A stretch of 64,000 nt of DNA from Acidimicrobiia bacterium. GTDB lineage: Bacteria > Actinomycetota > Acidimicrobiia > IMCC26256 > JAMXLJ01. Under the pieces are notes generated by a model. It ran no database searches and was not told the origin of the DNA. It was given only the letters and a program-made list of their open reading frames with translations. The DNA lies in the NCBI GenBank assembly GCA_024281095.1, contig JAMXLJ010000093.1, positions 1-64,000 of the forward strand, given 5' to 3'. Of this stretch, positions 29,439 through 39,587 are shown piece by piece. The number at the start of each line of letters is the position of its first letter. The stretch's first letter is position 1. Made by a program: the position numbers and the translations under genes.

Positions 29439-31367
29439 TCAGTCGTGGGCGCAGTGTTCCTGCGGGGCGACGTCGAGGCTCGGATTGCGGTCGAAGAAGC
29501 CAAACGGCACGAGGGTGAAGCCCGTGTACTCCACCGGCATGACCGGCCAGTCCTCCGGACGGGGAATGTGGGTGACGCCGAACGTGTACCAGACCACGAC
29601 GTCCGTGTCGTCGAGCGCGCGATCGGCCGCGGTCCATTCCGGGATGCCGCCGCCACCCGCGTGCTGGTTGGGATACTCCCCTGCTGCGCGCATCTCGTCG
29701 CGCGAGTACGGCGTGACCCACAGGTTCTTCGTGGCGAAGGTCGCGCGCCGGCCGATGCTCGAGTCGGGTGAGGCGAGCAGCGTGGGCGTCGACCCGGGGA
29801 TGAGCTTGTAGCCGACCGGCTGGCCCACACGGTTGTGCCGGCTGGGGTTCACGATCTTCCACGTCCGACTGCGGGCCGGGTCGACGAGGCGCTGGGCTTC
29901 CGACTCGCGTGCGAGGAGCGTGGGCCGGGTCACGAACGCGTTGGCGAACGAATTGTCGGCTCCCGCGGGCACGGCTTCGACGTCGACCTCGTACACGGAG
30001 TTCGTCTTGCCGTCGATGTCGAAATCGAGCCGGAAGTTGAACAGGTGCTGGTGGTTCGGCGCCGCGAGCTGCGGAGCCACGAGCTCGCCGTACCGAGGTT
30101 GCTCATCCGGTGCGACCGCCATCGTCTGCATGATCCCGGTGAGCTTCACCTCGTGCTGGATCATCCCGTCTTCGTAGAAGTACCAGAAGAAGCCGTACTC
30201 GTAGTTCCCGACGGTGTGGATCGAACTGACGACCAGGCGCCGCCGGCGGCGCACCTCCGTGTTGCCGGTGTGCATGTCCACGTGCTTCCAGAGGATCCCG
30301 TAGTCCTCCTCGTGCACACAGATCGCCTTCTCGACGACGTACGGATCACCGCGTTCCGTCGCCATGGCGGCATCGAAGTAGCGGATCGCTCCGAGGCAGT
30401 CGCAGCCGAGCGTGAGCGAGTTCACCATCCGGCCGAGACCCCACTCACCCGCGTCGAACGCGTTCTTCCACGCGTGCATCGGGCTCGTGTCGCCGTAGGG
30501 CACCACCATCTCGCTCAGCGACGCCCGATGCAGGATGGGCCGGACCCGGTCGCCGTCCTCGTACGCGATCGTGTGCAGGACCAGACCATGGATCGGATGC
30601 ATCGCGACCCGGAAGCGCCACCGCTGCCACAGGACTTCATGGCCCTCCACCCGGAAGCTCGGCCCCTCGGGCTGCAGGATCTCGAGCGGCTTGCGGTCGT
30701 CGCGCAGCGCCCCCACGTGCTCGATGTCGTAGTTGGCGCACTCGGGCGGGATCTCCACGACCCCGTAGTCGTCCACCTGCACGACCTGACCGCTGTGGAA
30801 GTCGTAGTAGACGAGCACGCCCTCGATCGGGTGCGCGTATCCGTTGTCGGCCTCGTCGTGGCGCACGTAGGACAGCACGCGCGTGAGGCGGCGCCCGGCC
30901 TCGACGTCGAGACCGAACCGCCCGGCCGGCCAGGGGTCGAGCTGAATGCTCTCGAAGTCGGTGATGCCCCGGCGGCGCATCGCTTCCTGCCAGCGCGGGT
31001 CCTCCTTCACGGCGATGATCGCGTCGAAGCAGTCCTCGAACAGGAGTGCGGGCTGGACGTCGTCCAGGTCGCGCCACGCAGTGACCCGTCCCTCGGTGAG
31101 CGACACCACCGCTTCGGAAACCGTACCGGTGGCCCGATCGATCAGTACCGCCGCGGCGCGACGCTCGATCGCCCCGGACGTGTCGAACGCGTCGAGCTCG
31201 TCCTTGTCGGGCTCGTCGAGCGCGACGTACGAGAAACGCACGGTGTCGGCGAGGCCGCGCTGCTCGCGCAGCAGCGTGACCGCGGCCCCGATCTCCTCGG
31301 CGCTGAGCGGCTCCAGCGGGTGCGCGGCGCCGGTGTCGGACGCTGGTACCTCCACCGAACTGCTCAT
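29439..31367 (-). CDS. Primary-amine oxidase (copper/topaquinone type)
   Basis: VGNYEYGFFWYFYEDGMIQHEVKLTG (NYE topaquinone site), HQHLFNFRLDFDIDG, YTFGVTHIPRPEDWPVMP. Confidence 0.95.
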   Translation of the reverse strand: MSSSVEVPASDTGAAHPLEPLSAEEIGAAVTLLREQRGLADTVRFSYVALDEPDKDELDAFDTSGAIERRAAAVLIDRATGTVSEAVVSLTEGRVTAWRDLDDVQPALLFEDCFDAIIAVKEDPRWQEAMRRRGITDFESIQLDPWPAGRFGLDVEAGRRLTRVLSYVRHDEADNGYAHPIEGVLVYYDFHSGQVVQVDDYGVVEIPPECANYDIEHVGALRDDRKPLEILQPEGPSFRVEGHEVLWQRWRFRVAMHPIHGLVLHTIAYEDGDRVRPILHRASLSEMVVPYGDTSPMHAWKNAFDAGEWGLGRMVNSLTLGCDCLGAIRYFDAAMATERGDPYVVEKAICVHEEDYGILWKHVDMHTGNTEVRRRRRLVVSSIHTVGNYEYGFFWYFYEDGMIQHEVKLTGIMQTMAVAPDEQPRYGELVAPQLAAPNHQHLFNFRLDFDIDGKTNSVYEVDVEAVPAGADNSFANAFVTRPTLLARESEAQRLVDPARSRTWKIVNPSRHNRVGQPVGYKLIPGSTPTLLASPDSSIGRRATFATKNLWVTPYSRDEMRAAGEYPNQHAGGGGIPEWTAADRALDDTDVVVWYTFGVTHIPRPEDWPVMPVEYTGFTLVPFGFFDRNPSLDVAPQEHCAHD

Positions 31368-31430
31368 GACCCCTCCGTTGGTTCGAACATCCGGCCGATT
31401 ATCGCCCGACGAGACCGCCGCGTGACGCGG

Positions 31431-31706
31431 TCAGGGCTCGAGCGAACCGTCGACCGGCTCGGCGGGTTCGGCACGGGCGCGCCGTGCCGCGCCGTAGGCC
31501 TCGAAGATGAGCATGGCCCCGTAGACGAACGCCACCGTTCCGACGACGTGCAGCACGAAGGACGCCTGGTGGTGGAACTGCGACTGGCCCAGCGCGTCGA
31601 GGGCCCAGGTGACGATGCGGTTGCCGAGGAATGCGAGCAGGCACAACGCCGCGGCGGCGAGCACACGCGGTTCACGGAACCATCGGGAGCGGGAGGGCGT
31701 AGACAT
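31431..31706 (-). CDS. Small two-TM membrane protein, unknown function
   Basis: MSTPSRSRWFREPRVLAAAALCLLAFLGNRIV...; ATG overlaps the stop of the adjacent gene. Confidence 0.6.
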   Translation of the reverse strand: MSTPSRSRWFREPRVLAAAALCLLAFLGNRIVTWALDALGQSQFHHQASFVLHVVGTVAFVYGAMLIFEAYGAARRARAEPAEPVDGSLEP

Positions 31707-33313
31707 CAGCGGGATGGTGCCTCCACGTTCCGGGCCTGATGGCTGACTTCGGAGGGATCTGCGTGCAACCGGTACACGTCGATCTTGTCGATGGAGCGTA
31801 CGTAGCGGTAGTAGTCGGCGACGATTCCGGCGAGGCTCGGATAGTTCGTGAGCGGGTAGTACTGCGAGCCTCGGATCTTCGCGTTCGAGGTGTCGAGGAT
31901 GTACTCCGGTGGCCGGCTGGCGAAGTCGTCCCAGAACTCCTTCCACGCACCGGGTGTTGCGAGATCGGGAGACACGGCCTGGGGTGGTCGCCCGCCCCAA
32001 TGGCCGGTCAGGAACCCCGTCGTGATGAACCTCGTCGCCGGTTCACGGCCCGATGCCCAGTAGATCTCGGGCAGGTGCCCCCACACGAGGATGCGATCCT
32101 GCGGCTTCGTGTGAAGGGCCAGGAACCCGCTCGTCTGCGCGTATGCGGGCTCGTTGTCGAGCCGATCTGCCCAGAACGCGGCAACCGAGAACCCCGCGGC
32201 GATCATGCCTGCGAACGCCACCGTCGCGATCGAGAGCCAGACGTGCTTGCGCACGAGCACGCCCGTCGTGAGCAACACGAGCGGGGGAAGCAACTGGAGG
32301 TAGTAGTGCCCGAAGAAGCGGAACCCGATCGCCACGGACAGCGCCGCGGACAACAGCCAGAGCCACAGGTCCGCGTTCTCGCGTCGCGATCGCCACGCGA
32401 AGGGGAGCGGCAGCAGCAAGGGCATGTTGGCGCCGACGTACGAACCGGTCTTCTGCAAGAACCGCCATACGACGAACATCGAGGCGTTCTTCGCCTCGAG
32501 GTAGCTGCCGTTGCCGAGGATGGCCCAGAACAGCAGCTCCCCCGGCCCGACGATGAGGGCCACGATCGCGATCGGCACGACGAAACCCGCGAGCGTGTCT
32601 CGTACCCCGCGACGGCCGCGCAGCTTCGCGACGATGAAGATGACCGGTAGCAGCGTCGCGGCCGCGGTCTGCTTCGCCAGCGTTGCCACCGCGAGCGCCA
32701 GTCCGGACGCGACCGTGTGTTTGCGGCGCGCGAGCACGAAGCCCGCGGTCATCGCAGGCAACATGAAGATCTCGAAGTTCGCCGCCTGACCGTCTTGCGG
32801 CACGAACAGAAGGCTTCCGAGCGCGCACAACAGTCCGGCGATCCACGCGGCACGGTCTCCGTAGCGCCGTCGCGCTTCGATGGCGACGAGCCAGGCCGTG
32901 AGCGCGGCCGCGACGACGGCAAGCAGACGAACGGTCCACAGGCCGCTCGTGCCGAAGACGCGGAACGTCACCGCGTAGAGATATGGAACAAGCGGAGGCT
33001 TGCGGTCGACCGCGTCGTGATACAGCCGTCCGCCGTGGTTGAGTACCTGCGCCTGCGTCGCGAGGAACGTCTCGTCGGAGTTGAACACGTCGACCTTGAA
33101 GCCGGCCACGTGCAGCACGCTGAGCAGCAGGAGCAAGACCGCGAGCAAGCGCCACGGATGCCACGAGCGCGCGCCGTCCGCATGCGCTGACGCAAGCGAC
33201 TCGCGCGCCTCGACGCTGCTCGCCGGCTGGGCACCGACCACGGTTCGCGAATCCACCGGGCTCCTCACCCGTTCGTCGACGTCGACATTCTGACCCGCAG
33301 CCGCATGGTTCAA
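31706..33313 (-). CDS. Glycosyltransferase family 39-like integral membrane protein
   Basis: FNSDETFLATQAQVLNHGGRLYHDAVDRKPPLVPYLYAVTFRVFG plus multiple TM segments. Confidence 0.85.
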   Translation of the reverse strand: MNHAAAGQNVDVDERVRSPVDSRTVVGAQPASSVEARESLASAHADGARSWHPWRLLAVLLLLLSVLHVAGFKVDVFNSDETFLATQAQVLNHGGRLYHDAVDRKPPLVPYLYAVTFRVFGTSGLWTVRLLAVVAAALTAWLVAIEARRRYGDRAAWIAGLLCALGSLLFVPQDGQAANFEIFMLPAMTAGFVLARRKHTVASGLALAVATLAKQTAAATLLPVIFIVAKLRGRRGVRDTLAGFVVPIAIVALIVGPGELLFWAILGNGSYLEAKNASMFVVWRFLQKTGSYVGANMPLLLPLPFAWRSRRENADLWLWLLSAALSVAIGFRFFGHYYLQLLPPLVLLTTGVLVRKHVWLSIATVAFAGMIAAGFSVAAFWADRLDNEPAYAQTSGFLALHTKPQDRILVWGHLPEIYWASGREPATRFITTGFLTGHWGGRPPQAVSPDLATPGAWKEFWDDFASRPPEYILDTSNAKIRGSQYYPLTNYPSLAGIVADYYRYVRSIDKIDVYRLHADPSEVSHQARNVEAPSR

Positions 33314-33497
33314 TCCGATCGGGGTGCTCGGATGGCATGCGAACGACCGGTCCCGGACGGACCGCCATCCTTACCGACGCCGTCGACCCGCGTCACGGCA
33401 CCCCGGGCGCCCCCTCAGGTCCGACGGGGTCAGACGAGCGCGGGCTCGCGCTGAACGTCGCCGCCGGCGCGCGTTCCGATGCGATGCCGCGCCGGGG

Positions 33498-33653
33498 TCA
33501 GTGGAGCTTGATGCGCAGCTGGCCGGTCGGGACGTCCCGGCGCGAGGTGAGCGCCTCCCGCCGGGCGCGGGTGCTGCCCAACAGCACCAAGGTCGCCGCG
33601 TTGACCGCCACGAACGTCACCACCGTGATGACCACGATCAGGACCACAGGCAT
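33498..33653 (-). CDS. Small single-TM membrane protein (51 aa)
   Basis: MPVVLIVVITVVTFVAVNAATLVLLGSTRARREALTSRRDVPTGQLRIKLH; below the ORF track threshold. Confidence 0.45.
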   Translation of the reverse strand: MPVVLIVVITVVTFVAVNAATLVLLGSTRARREALTSRRDVPTGQLRIKLH

Positions 33654-33758
33654 CCGCCTGGCATACCACATCGTGAAGAGTCAGAAGTTCATTTGACGAT
33701 GCGTACGGAGTGCATCCGCGACATGAGGGGCGAACCAAAGCGGACAAATGCCGGCTTC

Positions 33759-34580
33759 TCACGTGAACGGATAAGCCAAATGAGCCAGGTACCCCTCCGG
33801 CGGGACAGGGTCATGCGTCCCGAATCCGCTCGGACGCCTGTCCTTCGGGAGGTACGCCGTTCCGAAGAGCAGATCGACGAGGGGCAGCCCGAAATTCTTG
33901 TTGCGGGCGTCGTCGTCGATGGCGTGGTGCCAATGGTGCCATTCAGGTGTGTTGACGACCCAGCGCAGGAAGGGGAACCGCATCCGCACGTTCGCGTGCT
34001 GGAACAGCGCGAGCAGCGTGACGAACACGACGACAGCGGCGAACGCGCCACCCCCGTATCCGAGCAGGAACAGCGGCATCACCGTGAAAGTCTGCGTGAA
34101 GGCCGAGTCGAGCGGGTGCAGACGTCCCGACGCTACCCAGTCCATGTACTCGATGCTGTGGTGCACCGCATGGAAGCGCCACAGAAACGGCACCTGATGC
34201 GTGAGCCGGTGGCCCCAGTAGTTGCCGACGAGGACGGTGAGCACGGCCACGGTCGCGGCCACAGCGCCCGGGAGATGGCTCTGGACATCGAACCGACGGA
34301 GCCAGATCAGCGGAAGGGCGCCGATGACGACGAACACCACCGTGGCCGCGGAGACGAGCAAATTGTTGACGAGGAGGTGGGTCAGGTCGGTGACGATTCC
34401 GGGCCGGAACACGTTCTGCGGGCGGAGCGCGAAGAGCTTCTCGAGCGGCACGAACAGCAGGAACAAGACCGCGATCCCGACGACGGCGTTCCCGCGTACG
34501 AGCAGCGCCACGACGAGCGCCACCGTGAACGTGATGGCGCTGAGGACTCCCGTGCGGGTGGGTCGTTCCGAGGTCTTCAT
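33759..34580 (-). CDS. Sterol desaturase / fatty acid hydroxylase family protein
   Basis: HRLTHQVPFLWRFHAVHHS, NTPEWHHWHHAIDDDARNKNFG histidine boxes. Confidence 0.92.
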   Translation of the reverse strand: MKTSERPTRTGVLSAITFTVALVVALLVRGNAVVGIAVLFLLFVPLEKLFALRPQNVFRPGIVTDLTHLLVNNLLVSAATVVFVVIGALPLIWLRRFDVQSHLPGAVAATVAVLTVLVGNYWGHRLTHQVPFLWRFHAVHHSIEYMDWVASGRLHPLDSAFTQTFTVMPLFLLGYGGGAFAAVVVFVTLLALFQHANVRMRFPFLRWVVNTPEWHHWHHAIDDDARNKNFGLPLVDLLFGTAYLPKDRRPSGFGTHDPVPPEGYLAHLAYPFT

Positions 34581-34672
34581 GCGCCCCTTGTACGCCGCCC
34601 GTGTCAGCGGCACAACGCGGAATTGCGATGGTTTCGTGAAGCGCGTTCGGCCGGCGCCCCCGTCGCCGAGCG

Positions 34673-35731
34673 TCAGCGAATGGTGCCGAGCAGACGGTTC
34701 GCTCCCCACTCGACGGTGTCGAGGAGCTCACGACGGCATTGCGGCGGTGGATCCGACCGCAACTCGCACGCCGCCGAGCGGATCGCGGCCGCGATGGCGC
34801 GCACCTCCTCGACGAGCGGGCCACTTCCCGCGTCGATGCGGGGCTCGAGCAGCGAGACCGCCGCTTCAAAGCGTCGCGCCCGCGCGACCGCGGCCGCGAC
34901 GCGCGGGACGAACCGCCGCAAGAGCTCGAACGCGTCCTCGTCGAAGCGCTCGCTCGGCGGCGCACCGAACGTGATGACGCCGAACAACGTGCCGTCGTGC
35001 TCGAGCGGTGCGCACATCACCGACGTGGGTCGCGACGGCGAGTGCGCGGTGTCGAGCGCCAGCGGTACCGGACCGGAGAGCAGCATCGGCTCCCGTGCCA
35101 GGGCGACCTGCATCTCCAGCGCGTCCGCAACTCGGAGGCCGTTGCCCGAGCCGTGCGACGCCGCTTCGCGCAGATCACCGTCGTCGGTGAGCAAGCTCAC
35201 CGACGCGTTCGCGGCAACAAGCATCGTGGCGCCCTTTTCCAACGCCGCGTGCAGCACGACGTCGAGCTCGAGCGAAGCGCTCACGGCACGCTCGGCATCC
35301 GCGAGCGCCGCCGAATCGAGGATGCGCTCGGCCACCTCGTAGTCGACTTGGCGTGCCTCGTGCCCCAGTGAGCTCAGCCGCCGCAGGTGCATCTCCTTCT
35401 CGAGCGCATACGCGATGAACGCCACGCTGAACAGCAGCATCGCGAGACGTGCGGTGTCGACGTCGACGATCGAGGAGCTGCGCTTGAAATCGATCCAGAG
35501 ATCGTTGGCAAGCGTCGTCAGCACCAGGCCGAGCAACACCACCACGGCGACGATCGCGATCTGCGCCCGGCGCCGCCGAATCGCCGCGTCCGTCACCCGA
35601 CCGTTGCTGCGAAGCCCTGTGGCGCGTTCCTCGCGACGGATCTGGTCACGGATCGTCTCGGTCGATGCGGAGCGCGCGGCATTGAAGGCGTCGCGCGGAG
35701 GCGCAGCGAGGGCGCCGTGCGTTCTGTTCAT
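34673..35731 (-). CDS. Membrane-anchored GAF domain protein
   Basis: N-terminal TM pair; LDVVLHAALEKGATMLVAANASVSLLTDDGDL...VMCAPLEHDGTLFGVITFGAP. Confidence 0.75.
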   Translation of the reverse strand: MNRTHGALAAPPRDAFNAARSASTETIRDQIRREERATGLRSNGRVTDAAIRRRRAQIAIVAVVVLLGLVLTTLANDLWIDFKRSSSIVDVDTARLAMLLFSVAFIAYALEKEMHLRRLSSLGHEARQVDYEVAERILDSAALADAERAVSASLELDVVLHAALEKGATMLVAANASVSLLTDDGDLREAASHGSGNGLRVADALEMQVALAREPMLLSGPVPLALDTAHSPSRPTSVMCAPLEHDGTLFGVITFGAPPSERFDEDAFELLRRFVPRVAAAVARARRFEAAVSLLEPRIDAGSGPLVEEVRAIAAAIRSAACELRSDPPPQCRRELLDTVEWGANRLLGTIR

Positions 35732-35854
35732 GTTGGGACTCTCCCGGACGACTCTTCGCGGTATCGGAGAATACGGCCGCGAATCTTGAACGCATTGGCC
35801 CACGAACTTCGATGAACCACCAGCCTGCGCCGTGGTTCTGAGAAATTCGCCGGC

Positions 35855-37066
35855 TCAGCGGTCGTGCGCCGTCACCCAGTCGAGGATCTCGTAGTAGACG
35901 CGCAGAATCGAGTTCGCGTACCCATCGGCGGTAGCCCACGTGTGCGTGAGACCGGCCCATGTGCGGGCCTGCCCTTTGCGGAAGTTCTGATCCATGTTGG
36001 GATCGACGGGCGGATGCGCGAAGCGCGCGACGGTGATCTTCGGATCCGCGTAGACGTGGAGATACTGCATCTGCACGCGTACGCCGGTGCGCGCGTCGGG
36101 ATACACGTGTCCGTGCGCGCAGCTGTCGCAGGCGCCGACACCGGCGAAGTTGTTGTCAGTTCCGTTCACGAGCCCGCCCGCCGGGTACGAGAACGAGCCG
36201 GTCTCGACGATCGACTGCGCGAAGGCGATGTCGCCCCGTACACCCTCGTCGTGGCCCTCGCCGAGGAACAGGGCCGCGAGATCGTCGATGGTCACCGTGG
36301 TGTTGGGCGGCGGTCGCGTCGCCTTGAACCACGAGGCGAGATCGGCGGCGGTCAGCGCGGGCGTGCCCAGGATCGGCGTGTCGATACCGTTCGAGACAGA
36401 GAGCCACCGGTCGAGTCTTCGGTGAGCTGCGTCGGCCCTCACACGCGCGCCGGCCACCGCGGCATCGGCAGCCGGAACGGTACGTTCGACCGCCGTGACA
36501 CGCGCCCTGCGCCTGGCCCGCTCCTCCTCGGCCTGCTTCGCGGCTCGAACCGCGGCAGCGTGATCGGCGCGGGCCTGCGCCACGACGCGCCGGCGGGCGT
36601 CGTCGGCCCGGCTCAGCAGGAGCCGGCGGCGGCCGGTGTCGAGGGGGTCCGTTACGGTGAGGATGTCGAGCGCGGGCGCGTCGCCCCCGCCTTGCATGTA
36701 TGTGAGCGCGGCGATCCGGTCGAGCTCCGCTCGGGTCGCGGCGTACCGGGCTTCGGCATCGGCTGCGGCCGCGTTGAGGTCCGACGTGGCGGCGTCCGCC
36801 TGAGCGAGCGCCGCCTGGGCGGCGGCAAGATCCGCGGCGATCCGGTTGCGGCGGCCGGTGGCGTCGGACAGCGCGGCGTCGGCGGCGCCGGCGCCGGCCG
36901 ACAGGCCGGCGATGCGAACGAGCGGGGTGGGGTCCGGTGCGGCGGGCGCAGCCGCGGTCGGTGGCGGAGCGGGCGCGGGCGCGGCTCCCAGCGGGATCCC
37001 GCTGAGGACCAGGTTCATCAGGGCGAGCGCGACGACGGTGCCGGCACGGGTCACGTCCATGATCAT
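35855..37066 (-). CDS. Secreted coiled-coil plus glucosaminidase-like peptidoglycan hydrolase
   Basis: Signal peptide; Ala-rich coiled coil; VTIDDLAALFLGEGHDEGVRGDIAFAQSIVETGSFSYPAGG...NNFAGVGACDSC, paralogous to 11822..13279. Confidence 0.75.
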   Translation of the reverse strand: MIMDVTRAGTVVALALMNLVLSGIPLGAAPAPAPPPTAAAPAAPDPTPLVRIAGLSAGAGAADAALSDATGRRNRIAADLAAAQAALAQADAATSDLNAAAADAEARYAATRAELDRIAALTYMQGGGDAPALDILTVTDPLDTGRRRLLLSRADDARRRVVAQARADHAAAVRAAKQAEEERARRRARVTAVERTVPAADAAVAGARVRADAAHRRLDRWLSVSNGIDTPILGTPALTAADLASWFKATRPPPNTTVTIDDLAALFLGEGHDEGVRGDIAFAQSIVETGSFSYPAGGLVNGTDNNFAGVGACDSCAHGHVYPDARTGVRVQMQYLHVYADPKITVARFAHPPVDPNMDQNFRKGQARTWAGLTHTWATADGYANSILRVYYEILDWVTAHDR

Positions 37067-37107
37067 CGGCACGCGGTGAGGCCCGGTTGACGGCGCGCGG
37101 GCGTGCA

Positions 37108-38301
37108 TCACGCGGGCGTCGGACGAGCGGGCGCCAATCGGGCCCTCACCGGCCGCGGAGCATCCGGAGAGTCCGGCGAGTCCGGAGAGTCCGCCCGGGC
37201 GCCGTCCCGCACGAGGGCGACGATGGCGGCCACCCGCAGCACGACGAGGGCAAGCATCGTGTAGGCCCACGCCCTCGTCCAACCGAAGTGGTGCCCGAGC
37301 GACCCGAAGACCAGCACGAAGATGCCGATATCCGCGAGGACGTACGCGACATAGTCACGCCGCGGCACTGCGAGCATGACGAAGAACGGCACCAGCCACA
37401 GGTCGTACTGCGGGGAGTACACCTTGTTGCTCAGGAGGAACACAGCGGTCGCCGCCGCGCTCGCGGCGATCGGGCCGAGGGCATGACGCCACGCGAGCCA
37501 CGTCACAACGGCCATACCTGAGAGCAGGGCCAGCAGGCCGCCCACGTTGCCGATCACCGGTGCACTCCCGCGGCTCACCCAGAGGTGCAGTGCAGGTGTG
37601 CGGATCGCGTAGTGCCACAGGCTGCCCCACGTCGGGGTGCGCTTCGATTGGAAGCGCAGCGCGTACAACCAACCGCTCGGTCTGGCGACGAGAACCGGCA
37701 CGTTGACGAGCGCGAACGTGACTGCCGACCAACCGAACAGGCGCGCAGCACCGCGCGCGTCGCCGGAGCGCAGACGGTTTGCGACGAGCGGGGCAACGAA
37801 GAGACCGGGGTAGATCTTCATTGCCGCGCCGATTCCCAACAGCACGCCCGCGCGCGTGTCACGCTGCCGCTCGAACGCAAGGAGCCCCGCGACCGCGGGC
37901 GCGAGGGCGAAGAGATCCCAGTTCGCCGAACCGTAGAGCGCCAGCGGTGGAGCGAGCGCGAAGTACCAGGCTCGATTTCCGTAGCGACGCGCCAGCAGCC
38001 ACGCGGTCAACACTGCGAGCACGAGGGCCGCGAGCGACGTCACCGTGAAGAACGACCGCGCGGTGTCGGTGACGAGTGTGACGGCCCAGAACACCAGCCC
38101 GGTGCCCACCGGATACTCGAAGTTCGCGTTCGGACTCACGTACGGAAACGCGTCCGGCCGAATGCCTCGGTTCTGGAAGTCGCGGCCGAGATCGCTGATG
38201 CAGGCGTTCGAACAGGCGGCGAGCCGCACGCCGATCCCGGCACCCGCGGTGAGCGCGGTGGCCACGACGATCGCCGCGACGAGCCGGTGCGGGGCGGACA
38301 C
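37108..38301 (-). CDS. Polytopic membrane glycosyltransferase (GT87/DUF2029-like)
   Basis: GRDFQNRGIRPDAFPYVSPNANFEYPVGTGLVFW...KIYPGLFVAPLV...NKVYSPQYDLWLVPF; many TM segments. Confidence 0.85.
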   Translation of the reverse strand: MSAPHRLVAAIVVATALTAGAGIGVRLAACSNACISDLGRDFQNRGIRPDAFPYVSPNANFEYPVGTGLVFWAVTLVTDTARSFFTVTSLAALVLAVLTAWLLARRYGNRAWYFALAPPLALYGSANWDLFALAPAVAGLLAFERQRDTRAGVLLGIGAAMKIYPGLFVAPLVANRLRSGDARGAARLFGWSAVTFALVNVPVLVARPSGWLYALRFQSKRTPTWGSLWHYAIRTPALHLWVSRGSAPVIGNVGGLLALLSGMAVVTWLAWRHALGPIAASAAATAVFLLSNKVYSPQYDLWLVPFFVMLAVPRRDYVAYVLADIGIFVLVFGSLGHHFGWTRAWAYTMLALVVLRVAAIVALVRDGARADSPDSPDSPDAPRPVRARLAPARPTPA

Positions 38302-38375
38302 GGCGGCGAATCCTACGGCGATGCGCCAGGGAACGGCCCGCGGGCCGCCCGAGCGCCGCAGTACGTTTCGAGCTC

Positions 38376-39587
38376 GTGAACTTCTTCTTCTTCCATTTGA
38401 TGCCGTGGCCGGATTTGCCGCCACCGCGCGAGTTCCTGCGTGAGCACGAAGCCGCGTGGGTCACACTGCCCAATTCGCTCTACGACCCCACCGCCGGCGC
38501 GCGGCTCTATACGCGCTATCTCGACGAGCTCGTCGCCGCCGAGGAGCTCGGCTTCGACGGCGTTGTCGTCAACGAGCACCATCAGAACGCCTATGGCCTC
38601 ATGCCGTCGCCGAATCTGATCGCGGCCGCGCTGACGCAGCGAACCGAGCGGGTCAAGATCTGCGTGCTCGGCAACGCGCTTCCTTTGTACAACCCACCGA
38701 CGCGCGTCGCGGAGGAGTTCGCGATGCTTGACGTGTTGAGCGGCGGCCGCCTGATCAGCGGGCTCGTCGTCGGCGGCGGCCCCGAGTACTACTCCTACAA
38801 CGTGAACCCGACCGAGGCGCGTGAGCGTTTCCGTGAGGCGGTCGACCTCGTGCTCCGCGCGTGGACCGAGCCGGGGCCGTTCCCCTTCGAGGGCGAGTAC
38901 TACAACCTGCCCTACGTCAATCCGTGGCCCCGCCCATTGCAGCAACCCCATCCGCCGGTGTGGATCCCCGGTCTCGGGAGCCCGGGAACCATCGATTACT
39001 GCGCCGAGCGCGGATTCGGGTACATGGGAGTCGCGTACTACGCGCCGCCCGAGTCATTCGGCCGGCAGGCGGCGCGGTACCGCGAAGCCGTCGCCCGCGC
39101 CGGGCGCCCGTACGAGCCCGAGAACCTCGGCTGGTTGACGACGGTCTACGTCGCCGACAGCGACGACGAAGCTCGCGCCGACGCGTACGAGCCGCTCGCG
39201 TACTTCAGCGGCAACCTGGCCGCGGGTTTCGTGGGCGCCGGCAAGGTGTGGATGCCGCCCGGATACATCGACCCGCCCGCGCTCGTGCAATTCCTCGAGG
39301 ACCTGCGCGCACAGGCACAGGCCACCGCCGGCGGGGACCGCCGCGAAGCCGCGTTCCTGCGCAACCCGCTCGTCGGCGGCGTCGACACCGTGCGGGAGCG
39401 GCTTCTCGCACTCGTGCAGGAGCATCGGCTCGGCACGGTGCTCGCGCTCATGTCGTTCGGCAACCTCGCCGCCGACAAGGTGCGGCGGAGCATGGAGCTG
39501 TACGCGCGCGAGGTCGTGCCCTGGGTGAGGGAGCGCGCCGACGCGTGGTTCGCCGAGGAATTCCCGCACGTGGCGACCGCGCGATGA
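38376..39587 (+). CDS. LLM class flavin-dependent oxidoreductase
   Basis: ELGFDGVVVNEHHQNAYGLMPSPNLIAAALTQRTERVKICVLGNALPLYNPPTRVAEEFAMLDVLSGGRLISGLVVGGG. Confidence 0.92.
   Translation: MNFFFFHLMPWPDLPPPREFLREHEAAWVTLPNSLYDPTAGARLYTRYLDELVAAEELGFDGVVVNEHHQNAYGLMPSPNLIAAALTQRTERVKICVLGNALPLYNPPTRVAEEFAMLDVLSGGRLISGLVVGGGPEYYSYNVNPTEARERFREAVDLVLRAWTEPGPFPFEGEYYNLPYVNPWPRPLQQPHPPVWIPGLGSPGTIDYCAERGFGYMGVAYYAPPESFGRQAARYREAVARAGRPYEPENLGWLTTVYVADSDDEARADAYEPLAYFSGNLAAGFVGAGKVWMPPGYIDPPALVQFLEDLRAQAQATAGGDRREAAFLRNPLVGGVDTVRERLLALVQEHRLGTVLALMSFGNLAADKVRRSMELYAREVVPWVRERADAWFAEEFPHVATAR

Noticed and set aside
29835-31739. 634-aa plus-strand ORF
   Set aside because: Antisense to copper amine oxidase; shadow ORF composition
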